Below, one piece after another: positions 12,661-24,500 of a DNA stretch of 64,000 bases (its first letter is position 1; each line of letters begins with the position of its first letter). The notes under the pieces were generated by a model that worked only from the letters and a program-made list of their open reading frames with translations, searched no databases and was not told where the DNA came from. The stretch spans positions 806,001 through 870,000 of the forward strand of contig JAEVLN010000027.1 in assembly GCA_018350325.1 (NCBI GenBank), written 5' to 3'. The stretch is from Globodera rostochiensis (Eukaryota; Nematoda; Chromadorea; Rhabditida; Heteroderidae). The position numbers and the translations under genes are program-made.

Positions 12661-13296
12661 TAGGGAGGCAAAAAATATGCACATGCATATTTTTTCCTGA
12701 ACTGGGAACGGTCTGAAACGCACGAAAAACGTGTTTTCAGCTTGATTTGAAGTTCTAGAACGCATTTCCATGTGCATATTTTTGCATATTTCGCGATTTA
12801 TGTGCTTATTTCGCTATTTATGTGCATATTTTTTCATTTTATGTGCATGTTTTGGCATTTTGCAAAAAATTAGTGATCTTGGCAAGAAAAATTTGATTTT
12901 ATTTCATTTTTCTTAAGAAATTTTTTGAAAAAGCGCAAATCAGAAAAGATCAAGTCGTCAAAAATGCCCGCTGCCCTACGAAACACCGAGGCCACGAAAC
13001 ACCGACTAAGCCAAAAAGCGACGAAATAAGAAAAAACTAAAATTTTTTAAAAGTCGATAAAAATTTTTTAGGGGTATACAAGGGCGTAGAATCCGAATCT
13101 GACCTCCATTTCGACCAATTTCGAACCCCGAACCAGGATTCGAACAAATCACCAGAAATTTTAACCAGTGTTGAATGAATTAGAAGAATTTTTGGGAAAT
13201 TTTATATTAAATTTGGAAAATTTATGTGCATATTTTGCAATTTTTGGTGCATATTTTATGCACATATTTCAAATGTGCATATTTTTTGCCTCCCTA
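12661..13296. mobile_element. Non-autonomous hAT-type element (MITE) with exact 8-bp target duplication
   Basis: The left end begins TAGGGAGGCAAAAAATATGC and the right end is its inverse complement (ATTTTTTGCCTCCCTA). The flanks carry CTGATTAC on both sides (12653-12660 and 13297-13304), an 8-bp target-site duplication typical of hAT transposons. The 636-bp body has many TGTGCATATTT words and no transposase. The insertion splits an older dispersed repeat whose halves lie at 12600-12660 and 13297-13390. Confidence 0.85.
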
Positions 13297-13389
13297 CTGA
13301 TTACGAATTCGTCAACAGAAAATAAAAAATGAGAAGTTATTGAATTTTTGAATCGGTTGAAATTTGAAAATTAAGGAAAAAACGACTTT

Positions 13390-13530
13390 AAAGCAGGGGG
13401 TGTGCACGGATACAAATTTTTGTATCCATATCCGTCCGCCCTCGAAATCTCATATCCGTTATCCGTCCGTATCGTGACCCTCCAAAATCCAATATCCGGA
13501 CATCCGTCCGTCCGCGGATATCCGCAATTT
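13390..13530. repeat. ATCCG-rich element end
   Basis: GGTGTGCACGGATAC followed by many ATCCGT/GGATAC words in both orientations resembles the subterminal region of another hAT-type repeat. No opposite end could be found, so it is probably truncated. Confidence 0.4.
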
Positions 13531-13589
13531 AAAAATCACTAAAGTTTTTCATAAGTTCGAAAAAATGGTTTTTTAAAGCGAATTTTGGT

Positions 13590-13770
13590 ATTTCTACTTA
13601 ATATGCAAAAGTTGCTTTTTCCTTAATTTTCAAAATTTTAAACCGGTTCAAAAACCTTTTTAAATCCTCAATTTTTAGTTTTTATTGACGAATTGCAATC
13701 AGGGCATCAAATAACATATTTTCAGACCATTTTTAGAAGAAAAAATATATCTGTTCCATTGCACAAATTG
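13590..13770. repeat. Copy of the TTTTCAGACC/CCGGTTCAAAA dispersed repeat family
   Basis: The blocks TTTTAAACCGGTTC, CATCAAATAACATATTTTCA and GACCATTTTTAGAA recur in the foldback at 14108-14628 (both arms) and in the split copy at 12600-13390. It contains no coding sequence. Confidence 0.6.
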
Positions 13771-14107
13771 TGTAAATCCATGAATAGTTTTTAGAATGCC
13801 TGAATCGATTAAAAGGAATGTCCGAAGCGCAAATGAAAGGATTTTCTTTTTTACTTATTGAGTCGGCGTTAAAATTTCCGGCGAGATCTATCGACATCTC
13901 CGAGCCTTAAAAAAAAGTTCTCAATGATTTTCCCTATGAAATGTGGCGCTCATAACCGAGCTTCCCGAAATGTTCGCTCTTTCGATAGGCAATACGCAAA
14001 TTTTCGTCATGCACATAACGGCAAACGCCTAAAAAGCAGTATAAATAGGACGGATACAAAAATTCTGATCAATATACAACATTCCCTATAAGGTTTGGTT
14101 TTAGTTT

Positions 14108-14628
14108 GGCTCTATTGCAGTTTACGCGACCTTAAAATTTTTACACGACCATAAATAAATTACAATTAAAAATCGTATTGTAAGCGAATTTCTATATAGC
14201 CTGGAAATTTTTCTTCTAAAAATGGTCTGAAAATATGTTATTTGATGCCCTGATTACAATTCGTCAATGAAACTAAAAATTGAGGATTTATAAAGGTTTT
14301 TGAACCGGTTTAAAATTCTTCCTCCACCCTCCGTCTCGCCCCACTACTTGCTCCGTCATCGCATGCTCGCTGTTGGCGGGCCGTTACACGGCCTTTTATT
14401 ATTACTTAAAAGTTGCTTTTTCCTTAATTTTCAAAATTTTAAACCGGTTCAAAAACCTTTTTAAATTATCAATTTTTATTTTCTAGTGACGAATTCGTAA
14501 TTAGCGTATCAAATAACATATTTTCAGACCATTTTTAGAATAAAAATTTTTCAAGCTATATAGAAATCCGCTTACAATACGATTTTTAATTGCAATTTTT
14601 TTATGGTCGTGTAAACTGCAATAGAGCC
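14108..14628. mobile_element. Foldback element with arms of about 220 bp
   Basis: The left arm starts GGCTCTATTGCAGTTTACGC and the right arm ends in its complement (GTAAACTGCAATAGAGCC). Between the arms lies a spacer of about 90 bp containing CTCCGTCATCGCATGCTCGCT, whose relative sits at 50180-50270. The arms share CATATTTTCAGACCATTT with neighbouring repeats. No transposase is present, so it is a MITE or foldback element. Confidence 0.7.
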
Positions 14629-14639
14629 TTAATTTTTGG

Positions 14640-15100
14640 AAATTTTAGAAGTTTGCCTGCTGAGGTTATTGTGAAAGAATTGGCCCGTCTGTTGTTGATG
14701 AAATTTGTTGATGAAAATTACTATCGTTGTGGTTTTGTCCATGACTGACTGACTGGTTGGCCCGTTGAATCAGAATAATGGATGAGGAATAAGCTTTCTG
14801 AAAAATGCATCAAATTGGTTATGAGAAATAAAGGGAAATTTGAAAACAAAATTGAGGTTTCGACCTAATTCTCAAATGCCAAATTCGGGCTTCAAAATGG
14901 TCTGAAAGAAGGATCTGATTCGGATTGTACAACATAGATGGCCATGAGGGGGGGGAGTCGGCTCGAGCGCTGCGAATGTCGTTTTTTGCTTAGTGTATGA
15001 AGTGTCGCGTACAAGATTGGAACGGAAATTTTCATTTTTCCACAAATAATTGCGTGTAAACCAGGTATCTTCACCGGTACTAAGATTTCACCGAGCTTAC
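14640..15100. other. Interval without supported gene
   Basis: Short unsupported frames only; contains a G-run near 14950. It lies just downstream of the stop codon of the minus-strand gene ending at 15103. Confidence 0.4.
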
Positions 15101-15102
15101 AG

Positions 15103-18100
15103 TTATTTGGACACCGCCGCCGCTTCCGTGGCTCGACAATAATTGTTTAACAGCCGGGAGGAGCTGAACATTAAGGAGTAGACGGTGTTGTTGCTGCTAC
15201 TGGACGACAAGAATGTTGTGTTACTGCTGCTGGTGTTGCTGTTCTGTTTCTGCACAAAAAAAACAAATCATAAAAGTTGCAATTTTTTCATTGACCAATA
15301 AAAAATACATTTGCCTCAAAAACTTCATAACACAATTTACAGTAGTAACATTATTTGAAAAACAACAAATTTAAATGTGACGGAAATTTCAAACAAAAAC
15401 AAAAGTTTTATTTACGACAATTCAGTGAGCCTTAAACGTATCCGTATATGTGTAAATTGCGCCATTGCAAACCGTCGCCTTCTTTCAGCGTCCAGTTGAG
15501 ATCATTTGAAAACAGTCAAACATTTTCCTCCAAATTTCATTAATTAATTGCCATTTTAAAATGCCTTAGAATACCCATAATAGCGTAGGTGAGCAGCTCC
15601 CGATTAATCTTCAGCCACTGCTCTTTTTTGATTTCCTAAATATTTTTAAATATTTCAACTAAAAATTATTATTTCAACTTCGTTATCTTTGCAATTATTC
15701 CCTTGAACAACACGAATCCAGGCTCTCCCATCCGGCGACAAATTCAAATCTTCGAAATATAAAAAGTTGTCGTTTTTCTTCGTCCGATGTTGCTCATACG
15801 GAAGAAATTTGATGCGTTTTCTAAAGTTAAAATATTTTTGAGAAAGTCGAATTACCCACTTTTACCCAGGGACTCGGACTAAACGCAGCATCAAATCATT
15901 AGCGATCTTTTCCAGCGGCAAATCCCTTAAGCGGAAATGTAATATTTATTATTAGGCCCCGGATTTTTTAGTTCCTAAAAAACCTCAAAACAGGCAGGCA
16001 GTTCCAAAATTAGGGAGTTAAAGTGGACAAAAATTTTTTTATTCACAATAAACGACTAAAATTCATTTTTTTTGGTAAAAATTACATATCAAAAGCAATT
16101 TGGTCAAAATTTTTAAAAATATGGATGTTAAAAATTTCCTTTTTCTTTTTGAAAAGAGTGCATTTTTGGGTTTTATTGCATTTAATATAGTAAGGAATTC
16201 TTCAAAAAAAGGCCGAAATAATTATACAAAACTCGCCGGTGGGGAACAGCAGCAACGGAAAATCTGCTGGAGTCTTCATTGTGTCCGCCGCTTCCTCTCT
16301 CCCCGTCGTTGTCGTCGTCTTCAGGCTGTTCAATCACCGGAATAGCGGGAGATTCTTCCATTGGACGGGCTCCTTAATGATAAAGTTATCTTCCAATTAA
16401 ATAATTTATTTCCCACTCACCATTAATTGCCAGATGCTTGGTCGTTCGATCACATCGAAGGCCAACGAAAAACTTTGAAAAAATGCCGCGAACGCTCCAC
16501 AAAAATTGGTTCCAATCAGTCAACGGCCACAAAAAGGTGACTTCGGGTTGAATTGGGGGTCCGGCGCTAAAAAGAATTGTTTTTTTCACCAAATCTCAAA
16601 AATAAAATAACAAAAATAAATGTCTGGCCGCGTGACAGGCAATTTTTGCTGTCAGAAGCGTAGCGTCGATGGTCAGTGTCAGGCTCACGTCCACATTTCC
16701 AATCAGCGAAAAAAAACATTGCTCGATTTGATTGAAGCTAAAACTTGCATAAATAAAAAAAGGAAAAATAATTTCTCACAAAAACGCGTTGAAACGCAGT
16801 CCAAATTCGTCTGCGATTTGTTTTAAAATTTGTTGTCGCTGCTCCCCCAACGGAATGGCAAGTGAGGCCAATGGAAGATCGTCCTTCCGCTTGACGAATT
16901 TCACCTTCCCAATTAGGTAGTCGCACAACCCCCGAGGGTCCGTTTCTTTGACTTCTGAATAAGCATTTTGTTATTAATGAATAGAGAGCGGATTTTCATG
17001 GTTTTTTGCAGAATATTGGATCATAAGACATTTTCAAAAAATTTTAGAATTAGAGCGACTTTTTAGTCCATATAATAAGTCCCTATTTCGCCATTTTTCC
17101 ATAATAAATCCATATTTGGCCTTTTTGGTCAAAAATTTAAAAAAAAAAAATTTCGGAGTTTTTGTGCAAATTTAACAAAAATGCATAACAAAATAGGCAC
17201 TCTTAAAAAAATGTTTCTAAACCAAAAATGCACCCCTAAAAAATGACTTTTTCTTGGACCAAAAACGCACCACCAAAGTCGAGATTTTCCGAAACATTTA
17301 TTATTTTTTATAATTTTAAAATTTTCAAAAACATGTGAAAAATAGTACATTTTCTATTCTGAGAGAAAAATTAATAAAAAATGACGAATTTGAAGGTTTT
17401 CATGCAAAAACCGGCCAGTTTAGCACTTTTTTAGCCCATATTTTGTCACATTTTGGGGGGGGGGGGGTTTTGGTCCATACTTTGGGGGGTTTTAGTCCAT
17501 ATAATCAATATTTCGCGGTTTCTAATCAATATAAATCCGTGCCCTAGTTATACCGATAAATTTTCAAACAAAAAAACCTTTGTAAGTAAGCGATCTTATC
17601 TCGTCTTCATGGCGCACGACGAATTTCATCTCCCCGTCATCGCTCACATAAATCCCATCAAAAAGCAAAGCGTGCCTAAAATTTTGGGTTGTTTTGCAAT
17701 AGTTGTACCCTGATTAAAACCGCCATGTTTAATATACCCCGCTTATACTGTCCCCATATTTTATTCTATTTTTCATTGCCGCCGGCATTACAAGCTTGTG
17801 CTGCTTCCAGCGTCGTGACGCCCCGCCTTCTGATCAGTCGGAACCGGTGGAGAATTGATACGAACGACGGCGTCCTTCCTGACGTCTTCGGCGTCGAGCT
17901 TTCGCGTCTTTTTGGCCTTCAAACAAAAATAAGTGTTTACATAAGTTCACCATCCCCTTTTAAAAGTAAATTTAATTAATTTCACTCTCTCACCCAGGGG
18001 TGTTATTTATGTGCGGAAACGTGGAAGTTTGCATTTTAGGGTCCTTTTCCACGTTTTGGGAGGGGCGGGGGGTTTTGTCACGTTCTTCATGGTTTAGCCT

Positions 18101-18793
18101 CGAATGGACTTTCTTTCAATTTATTGGATATTTTTAAAAATTTGTAAACATTTTGCCAGTATTCGGACCAATTTTCTCAACAAATCTTGTAAAATCTTCT
18201 TAAAAAATGTTTCCATCTCGCATTTCTAAGTTTCAAAAAATTGCCGCATTTTTAAATTTCTAAGCCTAAAGATTTTCCCCACGGCGCGGTCGGGCCCTCC
18301 ATTATTTTGCCGGGCTCTAATCTTTAGCCAAAACTTACGGTTTTTTTCGCCGGCATACGGATAATATCTGTTTGTGCTTCAATACCTATAAAGACATTAA
18401 TATGAAAATGGCTACTTGACAAAGAAAAAATTCAAAAAATATGCCAGTCAACTAAAAATAAATGTATTGGTGGTATAATTAATCAGCGTAAAACGTATTT
18501 ATAGAGCCACAACAACAAAAACTTTGTGTAAAAACCCCAACACTTTAAATCATAATAAACGTCAACGCCCACAGGGGCGTATCTTCTGTCCCCTTATCAC
18601 ACGTGGCGACATTGGCGGCGAAATTTTCTTGGAGTACAGCACGCGGTAGGAATTCTCGTCATAAAACTTTCGTAGGCGTGGTTGTGCAGCGCCCGATCGT
18701 CACTCTCCACCTCAATGGGCCTCCACCCAAGTGCCCTGCGGTGGCAATATTTTCAAATCGAATGGCCACACCGAGCACATTCACCACCTAAAT
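15103..18793 (-). CDS. Unrecognised multi-exon gene, partly degraded
   Basis: Candidate minus-strand exons: about 18793-18570, 18384-18343, 17920-17790, 17675-17578, about 16958-16797, about 16737-16636, 16566-16421, 16372-16233, 15925-15866, 15820-15679, 15635-15575, about 15506-15438 and 15249-15103 (TAA). Distinct pieces are HALLFDGIYVSDDGEMKFVV, an acidic exon with EDDDNDGE, VTFLWPLTDWNQFLWSV, KFLPYEQHRTKKNDNFLYFE and a Ser/Asn-rich C-terminus. Two flaws show: the first exon needs a one-base shift between HNHAYESF and YDENSYRVLYSKK, and the exon at 15506 lacks an AG acceptor (TTTTCAAATG). The family is not recognised. It may be a decaying gene or the exons of two genes. Confidence 0.4.
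17045..17546. mobile_element. TAGTCCATAT-rich hAT-like repeat in an intron
   Basis: The interval is rich in TTTAGTCCATAT words. Its right end reads ATATAAATCCGTGCCCTA, the complement of the TAGGGCGCGGATTTATATGG end seen at 20125 in the duplicated segment. The left end is degraded (TAGAGCGACTTTTTAGTCC). No target-site duplication survives. Confidence 0.5.
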
Positions 18794-18799
18794 GAAAAA

Positions 18800-19410
18800 C
18801 AAACAATAATGAATTAATGTGCATAACAGCTTTAATAATTAAACGAACCTAGCACACGTGCACTTCCCTCCTCCCCTACCACGTTTTACGAAAATATCAT
18901 TGAAAAAATGCGGGGAAATGCAATTCATTGCGGAACATTAAGTTTAAATCCCAAATCCGCGGGCAACAAGACCCTGTCGCCGGTCTGCTTTGCGCCCGTC
19001 CACCCAAGAGGAGGCTAATTAAAAAATCAAACAATTTTTTAAATGCTTACCTTGAATCGCGCACCAACATTGAGCATATGCATTTGCTCGTCAATTTGAT
19101 TTACTCTGCGACTGTTATGACGACCAAAATACGGCAAAACCTTGAATCAAAAATTCAACCGCCGACCCCCCTCCCTCAAAAAAACTTGCATTTTGAAAAT
19201 CGGCAAATTTTTGAAATTTTTCAACAAAAATTTAAAAAATGTACTGAAAAGTGAACTTTTTTTTCGGGGAAAAATTGCTTAAGGGAAATGCAATAAAATC
19301 CAAAAAAGCACCCCTAAAGATTGAGTTTTTTTCAAATTAGCCCCCCCCCCCGAAAAAAAGCTCTGGCTACGCCCTTGAAGAACAGTGAAATAAAATTTAA
19401 AAAGGAAAAT
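18800..19410. other. Interval without supported gene
   Basis: AT-rich; it contains a C-run near 19340 followed by CTCTGGCTACGCCCTTG, a word that also occurs in inverse near the G-run at 11077. No exon with sound splice sites was seen. Confidence 0.35.
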
Positions 19411-19415
19411 GAATG

Positions 19416-20062
19416 CGCTACCTTAAGAGTCTGCCCGTTCTGCAACAGCTCCTTAAGACCGCGATCATGAGGGCAATAATTTCATGCACAAAAGAGTCTC
19501 GTAGGCCCGTGTAATTGCAACGCACGCCGTGGAGCAGCTGAGACTGCTCCTGCAAGCAGCGATAATGGCTCACGCGGCAACAGACCACTGAAATTATCAA
19601 TGAAATTGGCCTAATGCCATTTTGGTTTGTTAACAAATTTAAAAGCACTCATGCAAACTAACAACCACTAAATTATTCAAATTTCACCGGCTGTTCAATA
19701 ACCCCGATGCAAGCTGAATGCGCACAAGATCGTGCTTGGCGCTCCATATCACAGCATAGACGTCAGACGTTCGCACAATGAGTCCCAAAGCCTGGGCGCC
19801 CTCTTCGATGTCGTGAAGGCGTTCAGCATAATTCAGAGAAAAGTCCTCTGAATTAATGCGTGATAAAAAGTCATTTAAAATTTTGCGCCAGCGGAACCTT
19901 CACAAATAAACTCATGTTGCAGTTGATCATTCAGTGCAACGCCCACACCGTTCTGAGCGATATTGTCGGTCAGTCGAGGAGTCATTTGGAGGTCGGGTTA
20001 AAAAATAAAAACTTAAAACCTTTTGGCAAATTTTCACCCCTACATTCTGGAAGACAGACACA
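19416..20062 (-). CDS. Unrecognised gene fragment inside duplicated segment A
   Basis: On the minus strand an exon reading MTPRLTDNIAQNGVGVALND through HEFICE splices at a short intron to EDFSLNYAERLHDIEEGAQA and continues LGLIVRTSDVYAVIWSAKHD. A further exon around 19577-19420 contains SHYRCLQEQSQLLHGV. The family is not recognised. The frame across the last intron is uncertain. A copy of this region lies at 23092-23425 with an internal 222-bp deletion, so the second copy cannot encode the same product. Confidence 0.4.
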
Positions 20063-20879
20063 AGCTTGGCTCTACGAGCAGTACGAGTGATTGCTGGTGG
20101 AAAAACCAAAAGTTGCCTAATATTATGATTAGGGCGCGGATTTATATGGACTATAAAATGCGAAATATGGACTAAAAAGCCCCAAAATATGGACCAAAAC
20201 CCCCAAAAAGTGACAAAATATGGACTAAAAAAACTGGCCAAGTCCAGTCAATTTTAGCATGAAACCTTCAAAATTCGTCATCGGCGATTACTAGTACTTT
20301 ACCGTTTTAATTATAATGAAGAACCATTAGCTCGCAAAATCGAAACGTTTTCAAAAGCAAGCTTTCAACATTGTTCTAGTCCGATCTGAACCTCGTTTTG
20401 ATCAAATTCGTACCCCGAAAATGAATCAATCAGAAATATTTTGCCACAGTCGTTGTCCGGGGTGGACAGAAACCCGTAGAAATTGGGAAATTAAGACTTC
20501 AGATTTGTTCAATAGCCATTTGAAAGGAATTCAGAAGCGAGAAAATATCGGAAAATGACACATTTTGCTGACATCCGATGGAGAAAACACCGAATTCGCG
20601 TGAGGTGAACAAAAGGACAAATGCCATCCTCGGCTGGTTGAACAAAGGGAGGCCAAAAGGAACAGATTCGATGGGCAATTTCTATGACCACAAAAACAAA
20701 AAATAAGCATGCGTATTTAGCCAAAATAAAACTGCAAAAAAGAAAAGAGGGAAGGTGTGTGGCTAGCGTAAGCTACTAAAAAACGCAGCCCTACTGAATT
20801 AGCATGTCAATGAAACAAAATTTTTGATGTGATTGAATTTCTTAACTTTTTTAAAAACCAATATTAAGATAAAAAACAA
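19526..20879 (+). repeat. Duplicated segment A (reference order)
   Basis: This 1.35-kb segment is nearly identical in inverse orientation to parts of 23092-24500. Along the second copy the order is changed: A 20058 down to 19526 comes first, then A 20879 down to 20058. The two parts of copy B abut exactly in A at 20058. A includes a TAGGGCGCGG...TATGGACTA hAT-like repeat near 20125-20290. Confidence 0.85.
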
Positions 20880-20884
20880 AAAAA

Positions 20885-21035
20885 AACCTGAAATCCCGTC
20901 TGTGTGTTGTACCAATTTGAGCAGGTTTTGTTCCAACCCGATGACCTTTGTCTGCAGAGTGTTCACCAAGTTTCTGATACTGCTCCAATTCGATGACGGC
21001 GGTCTTCGCTTGGAGCGAGCGCCTTCTGAAAACAA
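20885..21035 (-). CDS. Coiled-coil-like exon, probably frameshifted
   Basis: After a clean acceptor (TTGTTTTCAG) the minus strand reads SLQAKTAVIELEQYQKL in one frame and LVNTLQTKVIGLEQNLLKLV in another. Together these look like a heptad-rich coiled coil interrupted by a one-base insertion. It may belong to the unrecognised minus-strand gene downstream. Confidence 0.3.
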
Positions 21036-21331
21036 ATTGCTTTATTCAATTTATAAACACCCCCCCCCCTTTTGGTATGAACTTATAGGAATGGTTTTGT
21101 GTGAAAAAAATTGGTATAAGTAAACGAAATTTTGCAAAAAAATTAAGCATTTTTGATATTTTGAAAAAAAGTCAAAAAAAGTTTTTAAGCGATTATTTTT
21201 ATTTTTACACACATTTTTTCGAGCCTATTTTTGCTTGTGAACTCAATTTTTGGAGCCTATTTTGGCATTTTTTTTCTCGCCTATTTAGGCGGCTATTCCG
21301 AGATTTTTCGAGCCTAAAAATCCGCAGCCCT

Positions 21332-21512
21332 ACTCATCACCACCCAACTCATCACCACCAACTCATCACCACCCAACTCATCACCACCCAACTCATCACC
21401 ACCAACTCATCACCAACCCAACTCATCACCAACCCAACTCATCACCAACCCAACTCATCACCAACCCAACTCATCACACCAACCCAACTCATCACCAACC
21501 CAACTCATCACC
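21332..21512. repeat. Tandem 14-15-mer array (ACTCATCACCAACCC)
   Basis: About 12 head-to-tail copies of ACTCATCACCACCC or ACTCATCACCAACCC, with one CACACC variant near 21475. Low divergence suggests recent expansion. Confidence 0.9.
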
Positions 21513-21555
21513 AATCAAGATCGGGCACTAACTTGCTTCAGCCTTAACCGATTTA

Positions 21556-21779
21556 GTCTTAACGCCATTCGATAGATCTCAAGAGTTGAAGCTAACATTA
21601 AGTTATAGCTTTACGATTGGAGAATTCGCAAAAAAGTTATGCGCAGAAACCCTCAAAAGTTGGGATTTGAAAATCTTACCAAGTGTTAAGGCCATAACTT
21701 TTTTTGCGAATTGTCCACTCGCAAAGCTTTAACTTAATGTAGCTTCAACTCTTCGAGATCTATCGAATGGCGTTAAGAC
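21556..21779. mobile_element. Hairpin MITE
   Basis: The left arm GTCTTAACGCCATTCGATAG and the right arm CTATCGAATGGCGTTAAGAC are exact complements, and complementarity continues inward for about 90 bp with a few mismatches (AGAGTTGAAGCTA, TTCGCAAAAAAGTTATG). A central loop of about 40 bp separates the arms. Confidence 0.8.
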
Positions 21780-21924
21780 TAGAGCCCGGACTTGAGCTTC
21801 GAGCGAGATCTCGAGGTTGAGATTTTTATGTCTGCCGGTAAGAATATTGTCATTTAAAAAAAATTGTTCAAAAATATAAGTTTTTGAAAATTTTTATTCA
21901 CTTTTGGGAGTGAGAGAGGGTCTG

Positions 21925-22180
21925 CGGCAGGGCTGGACGTGATCAAAAAAATCCGTGACCGGTAATCACGGACCCCTAAAAAGGCCGTGATTTGGCGTGA
22001 TCCGTGATTTTGAAAAAAAAAATAGAGAAACCACAACTTTTTTTTTGAAATTTTCTCAACAGTCTTTTTAGGGATGGGAGGGGTCCTATGCATTTGTTAC
22101 AAAAATTGGCAATCTGTTAAAAAAAGCAGTGTCTGAAATTATGTTATTTTGATGCGCTGATTGAACCCCTAAGCTCAGGG
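21925..22180. other. Possible hAT-type repeat end (CAGGGCTGGACGTGATC)
   Basis: CAGGGCTGGACGTGATC followed by repeated CGTGATT/AATCACGG words resembles a hAT-type subterminal region. The opposite end was not identified. Confidence 0.35.
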
Positions 22181-22363
22181 TGGACAGAGGAGCCTTATCT
22201 CTGCTCAAAATGTTTTCCTAGTCAACTTAAAATTACGGATGCGGTTCCATTGTGCGTGTATTTAACGGAATACTTGTCTTTTCAGTGCCTTATCATATTC
22301 ACTTGGTCTCAATTATCGCACGCAAATTTTAATTTCATACAACACACACACACTTCAGACACA

Positions 22364-22990
22364 ATGCACGATGAGGAATTTGTTTTCGAGGTTAGCCAAA
22401 CGCGGCGCGGAATTTTGACATACACGGACTCGCAGTACAACTACGTGTGGACCTCAAATCTGAGGACGCTTAAACTCAGATACCCATTGAATCCGCAGAA
22501 AGATGGGGTTTGCGCCGCCGACCAATGAAAGGCTTCAGAAAAATGAAGGCGATTAACGAGGTTTATCAATTATAGTAAAAGAAAATTTGATGTTTTAATA
22601 CAACAAAAAGCAATAAATTGATTTTTGATTTCTATGCAAAAAAGAAACCCCGGCTTAACTGAAGAACTAAAATTGTAATTAGCTTTTGGTGCTGTGACAC
22701 ATTTTTCATCTTTCAGCAAGTCAAAGGTTTGGCGTTCACCGAAGGTTTTTTGGAAGTGATTTCGTTTTTGCCGCTCGATGTTGTTCCCGGGGTGGTCTAC
22801 GAGGGATTTGTCACCAGGTTTCCCTTTTTGAGAAGTGTTAATTTTCTTCTGTTTAGGCTTCCCTAATCGTTCATTGGTGCTGGCAAGAAGTTTGGCTCAC
22901 TGTTCTGCGTCAAGCACTAAAAGAACTCGCAATTCAACAACATTATCACGGACCGCACAAAGATTGAGAGCCTGTTGGAGCAATGTGTAC
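22364..22990 (+). CDS. Unrecognised two- or three-exon gene fragment
   Basis: Exon 22364-22507 starts MHDEEFVFEVSQTRRGILTY and joins in phase to 22717-22817 (QVKGLAFTEGFLEVISFLPL). The next exon from 22856 hits a stop two codons in, although the same frame beyond the stop still looks protein-like (SFIGAGKKFGSLFCVKH). It is either a pseudogene or has a different acceptor. The family is not recognised. Confidence 0.35.
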
Positions 22991-23091
22991 GTTGATATTC
23001 CGATAGCCAATCTTTTTCTTGGAGCAGACATTATATAGATACATATTTTATTTTTAAGCCATTTTCCGATGAATTTCCGAGGAACGACTAC

Positions 23092-24500
23092 GACGACATC
23101 TGTCTTCCAGAATGTAGGGGTGAAAATTTGCCAAAAGGTTTTAAGTTTTCATTTTTTAATCTGACCTCCAAATGACTCCTCGACTGACCGACAATATCGC
23201 TCAGAACGGTGTGGGCGTTGCACTGAATGATCAACTGCAACATGAGTTTATTTGTGAAGGTTCCGCTGGCGCAAAATTTTAAATGACTTTTTATCACGCA
23301 TTAATTCAGAGGACTTTTCTCTGAATTATGCTGAACGCCTTCACGACATCGAGGAGGGCGCCCTCTTGCCGCGTGGGTCCATTATCGCTGCTTCCAGGAG
23401 CAGTCTCAGCTGCTCAACGGCTGAATAATGGTAAAAAATAACAAAAAATCATAGATTTTAAAAGCTTAGATGCTGTCAGATCTTAAAAATATTGTCAGAT
23501 TCCGGTTGAAGTAGTATCTCTCACCTTTGTTGTCCGTTCAATACCGTATTTTAGGTCCAAAGCTTGAAACGACCAATCCCCGAATGGCGTGCTCAATATA
23601 TTGGCCCACCATTGAGCTACGGTCAATTTACCAAATTTTGCTTTTAAAAAGTCATTATTATTAATTATTGTATTCCTTAGTTAAGTTTTTTTATCTTAAT
23701 ATTGGTTTTTAAAAAAGTTAAGAAATTCAATCACATCAAAAATTTTGTTTAATTGACATGCTAATTCAGTAGGGCTGCGTTTTTTAGTAGCTTACGCTAG
23801 CCACACACCTTCCCTCTTTTCTTTTTTGCAGTTTTATTTTGGCTAAATACGCATGCTTATTTTTTGTTTTTGTGGTCATAGAAATTGCCCATCGAATCTG
23901 TTCCTTTTGGCCTCCCTTTGTTCAACCAGCCGAGGATGGCATTTGTCCTTTTGTTCACCTCACGCGAATTCGGTGTTTTCTCCATCGGATGTCAGCAAAA
24001 TGTGTCATTTTCCGATATTTTCTCGCTTCTGAATTCCTTTCAAATGGCTATTGAACAAATCTGAAGTCTTAATTTCCCAATTTCTACGGGTTTCTGTCCA
24101 CCCCGGACAACGACTGTGGCAAAATATTTCTGATTGATTCATTTTCGGGGTACGAATTTGATCAAAACGAGGTTCAGATCGGACTAGAACAATGTTGAAA
24201 GCTTGCTTTTGAAAACATTTCGATTTTGCGAGCTAATGGTTCTTCATTATAATTAAAACGGTAAAGTAATCGCCGATGACGAATTTTGAAGGTTTCATGC
24301 TAAAATTGACTGGACTTGGCCAGTTTTTTTAGTCCATATTTTGTCACTTTTTGGGGGTTTTGGTCCATATTTTGGGGCTTTTTAGTCCATATTTCGCATT
24401 TTATAGTCCATATAAATCCGCGCCCTAATCATAATATTAGGCAACTTTTTGTTTTTCCACCAGCAATCACTCGTTACTGCTCGTAGAGCCAAGCTTGTGT
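23092..24500 (-). repeat. Duplicated segment B, inverted and circularly permuted copy of segment A
   Basis: 23092-23425 is the inverse of A 20058-19526, with a 222-bp deletion between GAGGGCGCCC and TTGCCGCGTG. 23690-24500 is the inverse of A 20879-20058 at near identity. About 265 bp at 23425-23690 have no match in A and include a tRNA-like A box on the minus strand (TAGCTCAATGG). The changed order is what a circular or tandem intermediate would give. Confidence 0.85.

Noticed and set aside
20509..20724. 71-residue open frame found identically in both copies of the 20/24 kb duplication
   Set aside because: Identity is explained by the duplication at DNA level; composition and lack of splice context do not support a gene.
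21332..21512. CRISPR-like array
   Set aside because: Units are contiguous 14-15-mers without spacers, and the window is eukaryotic.
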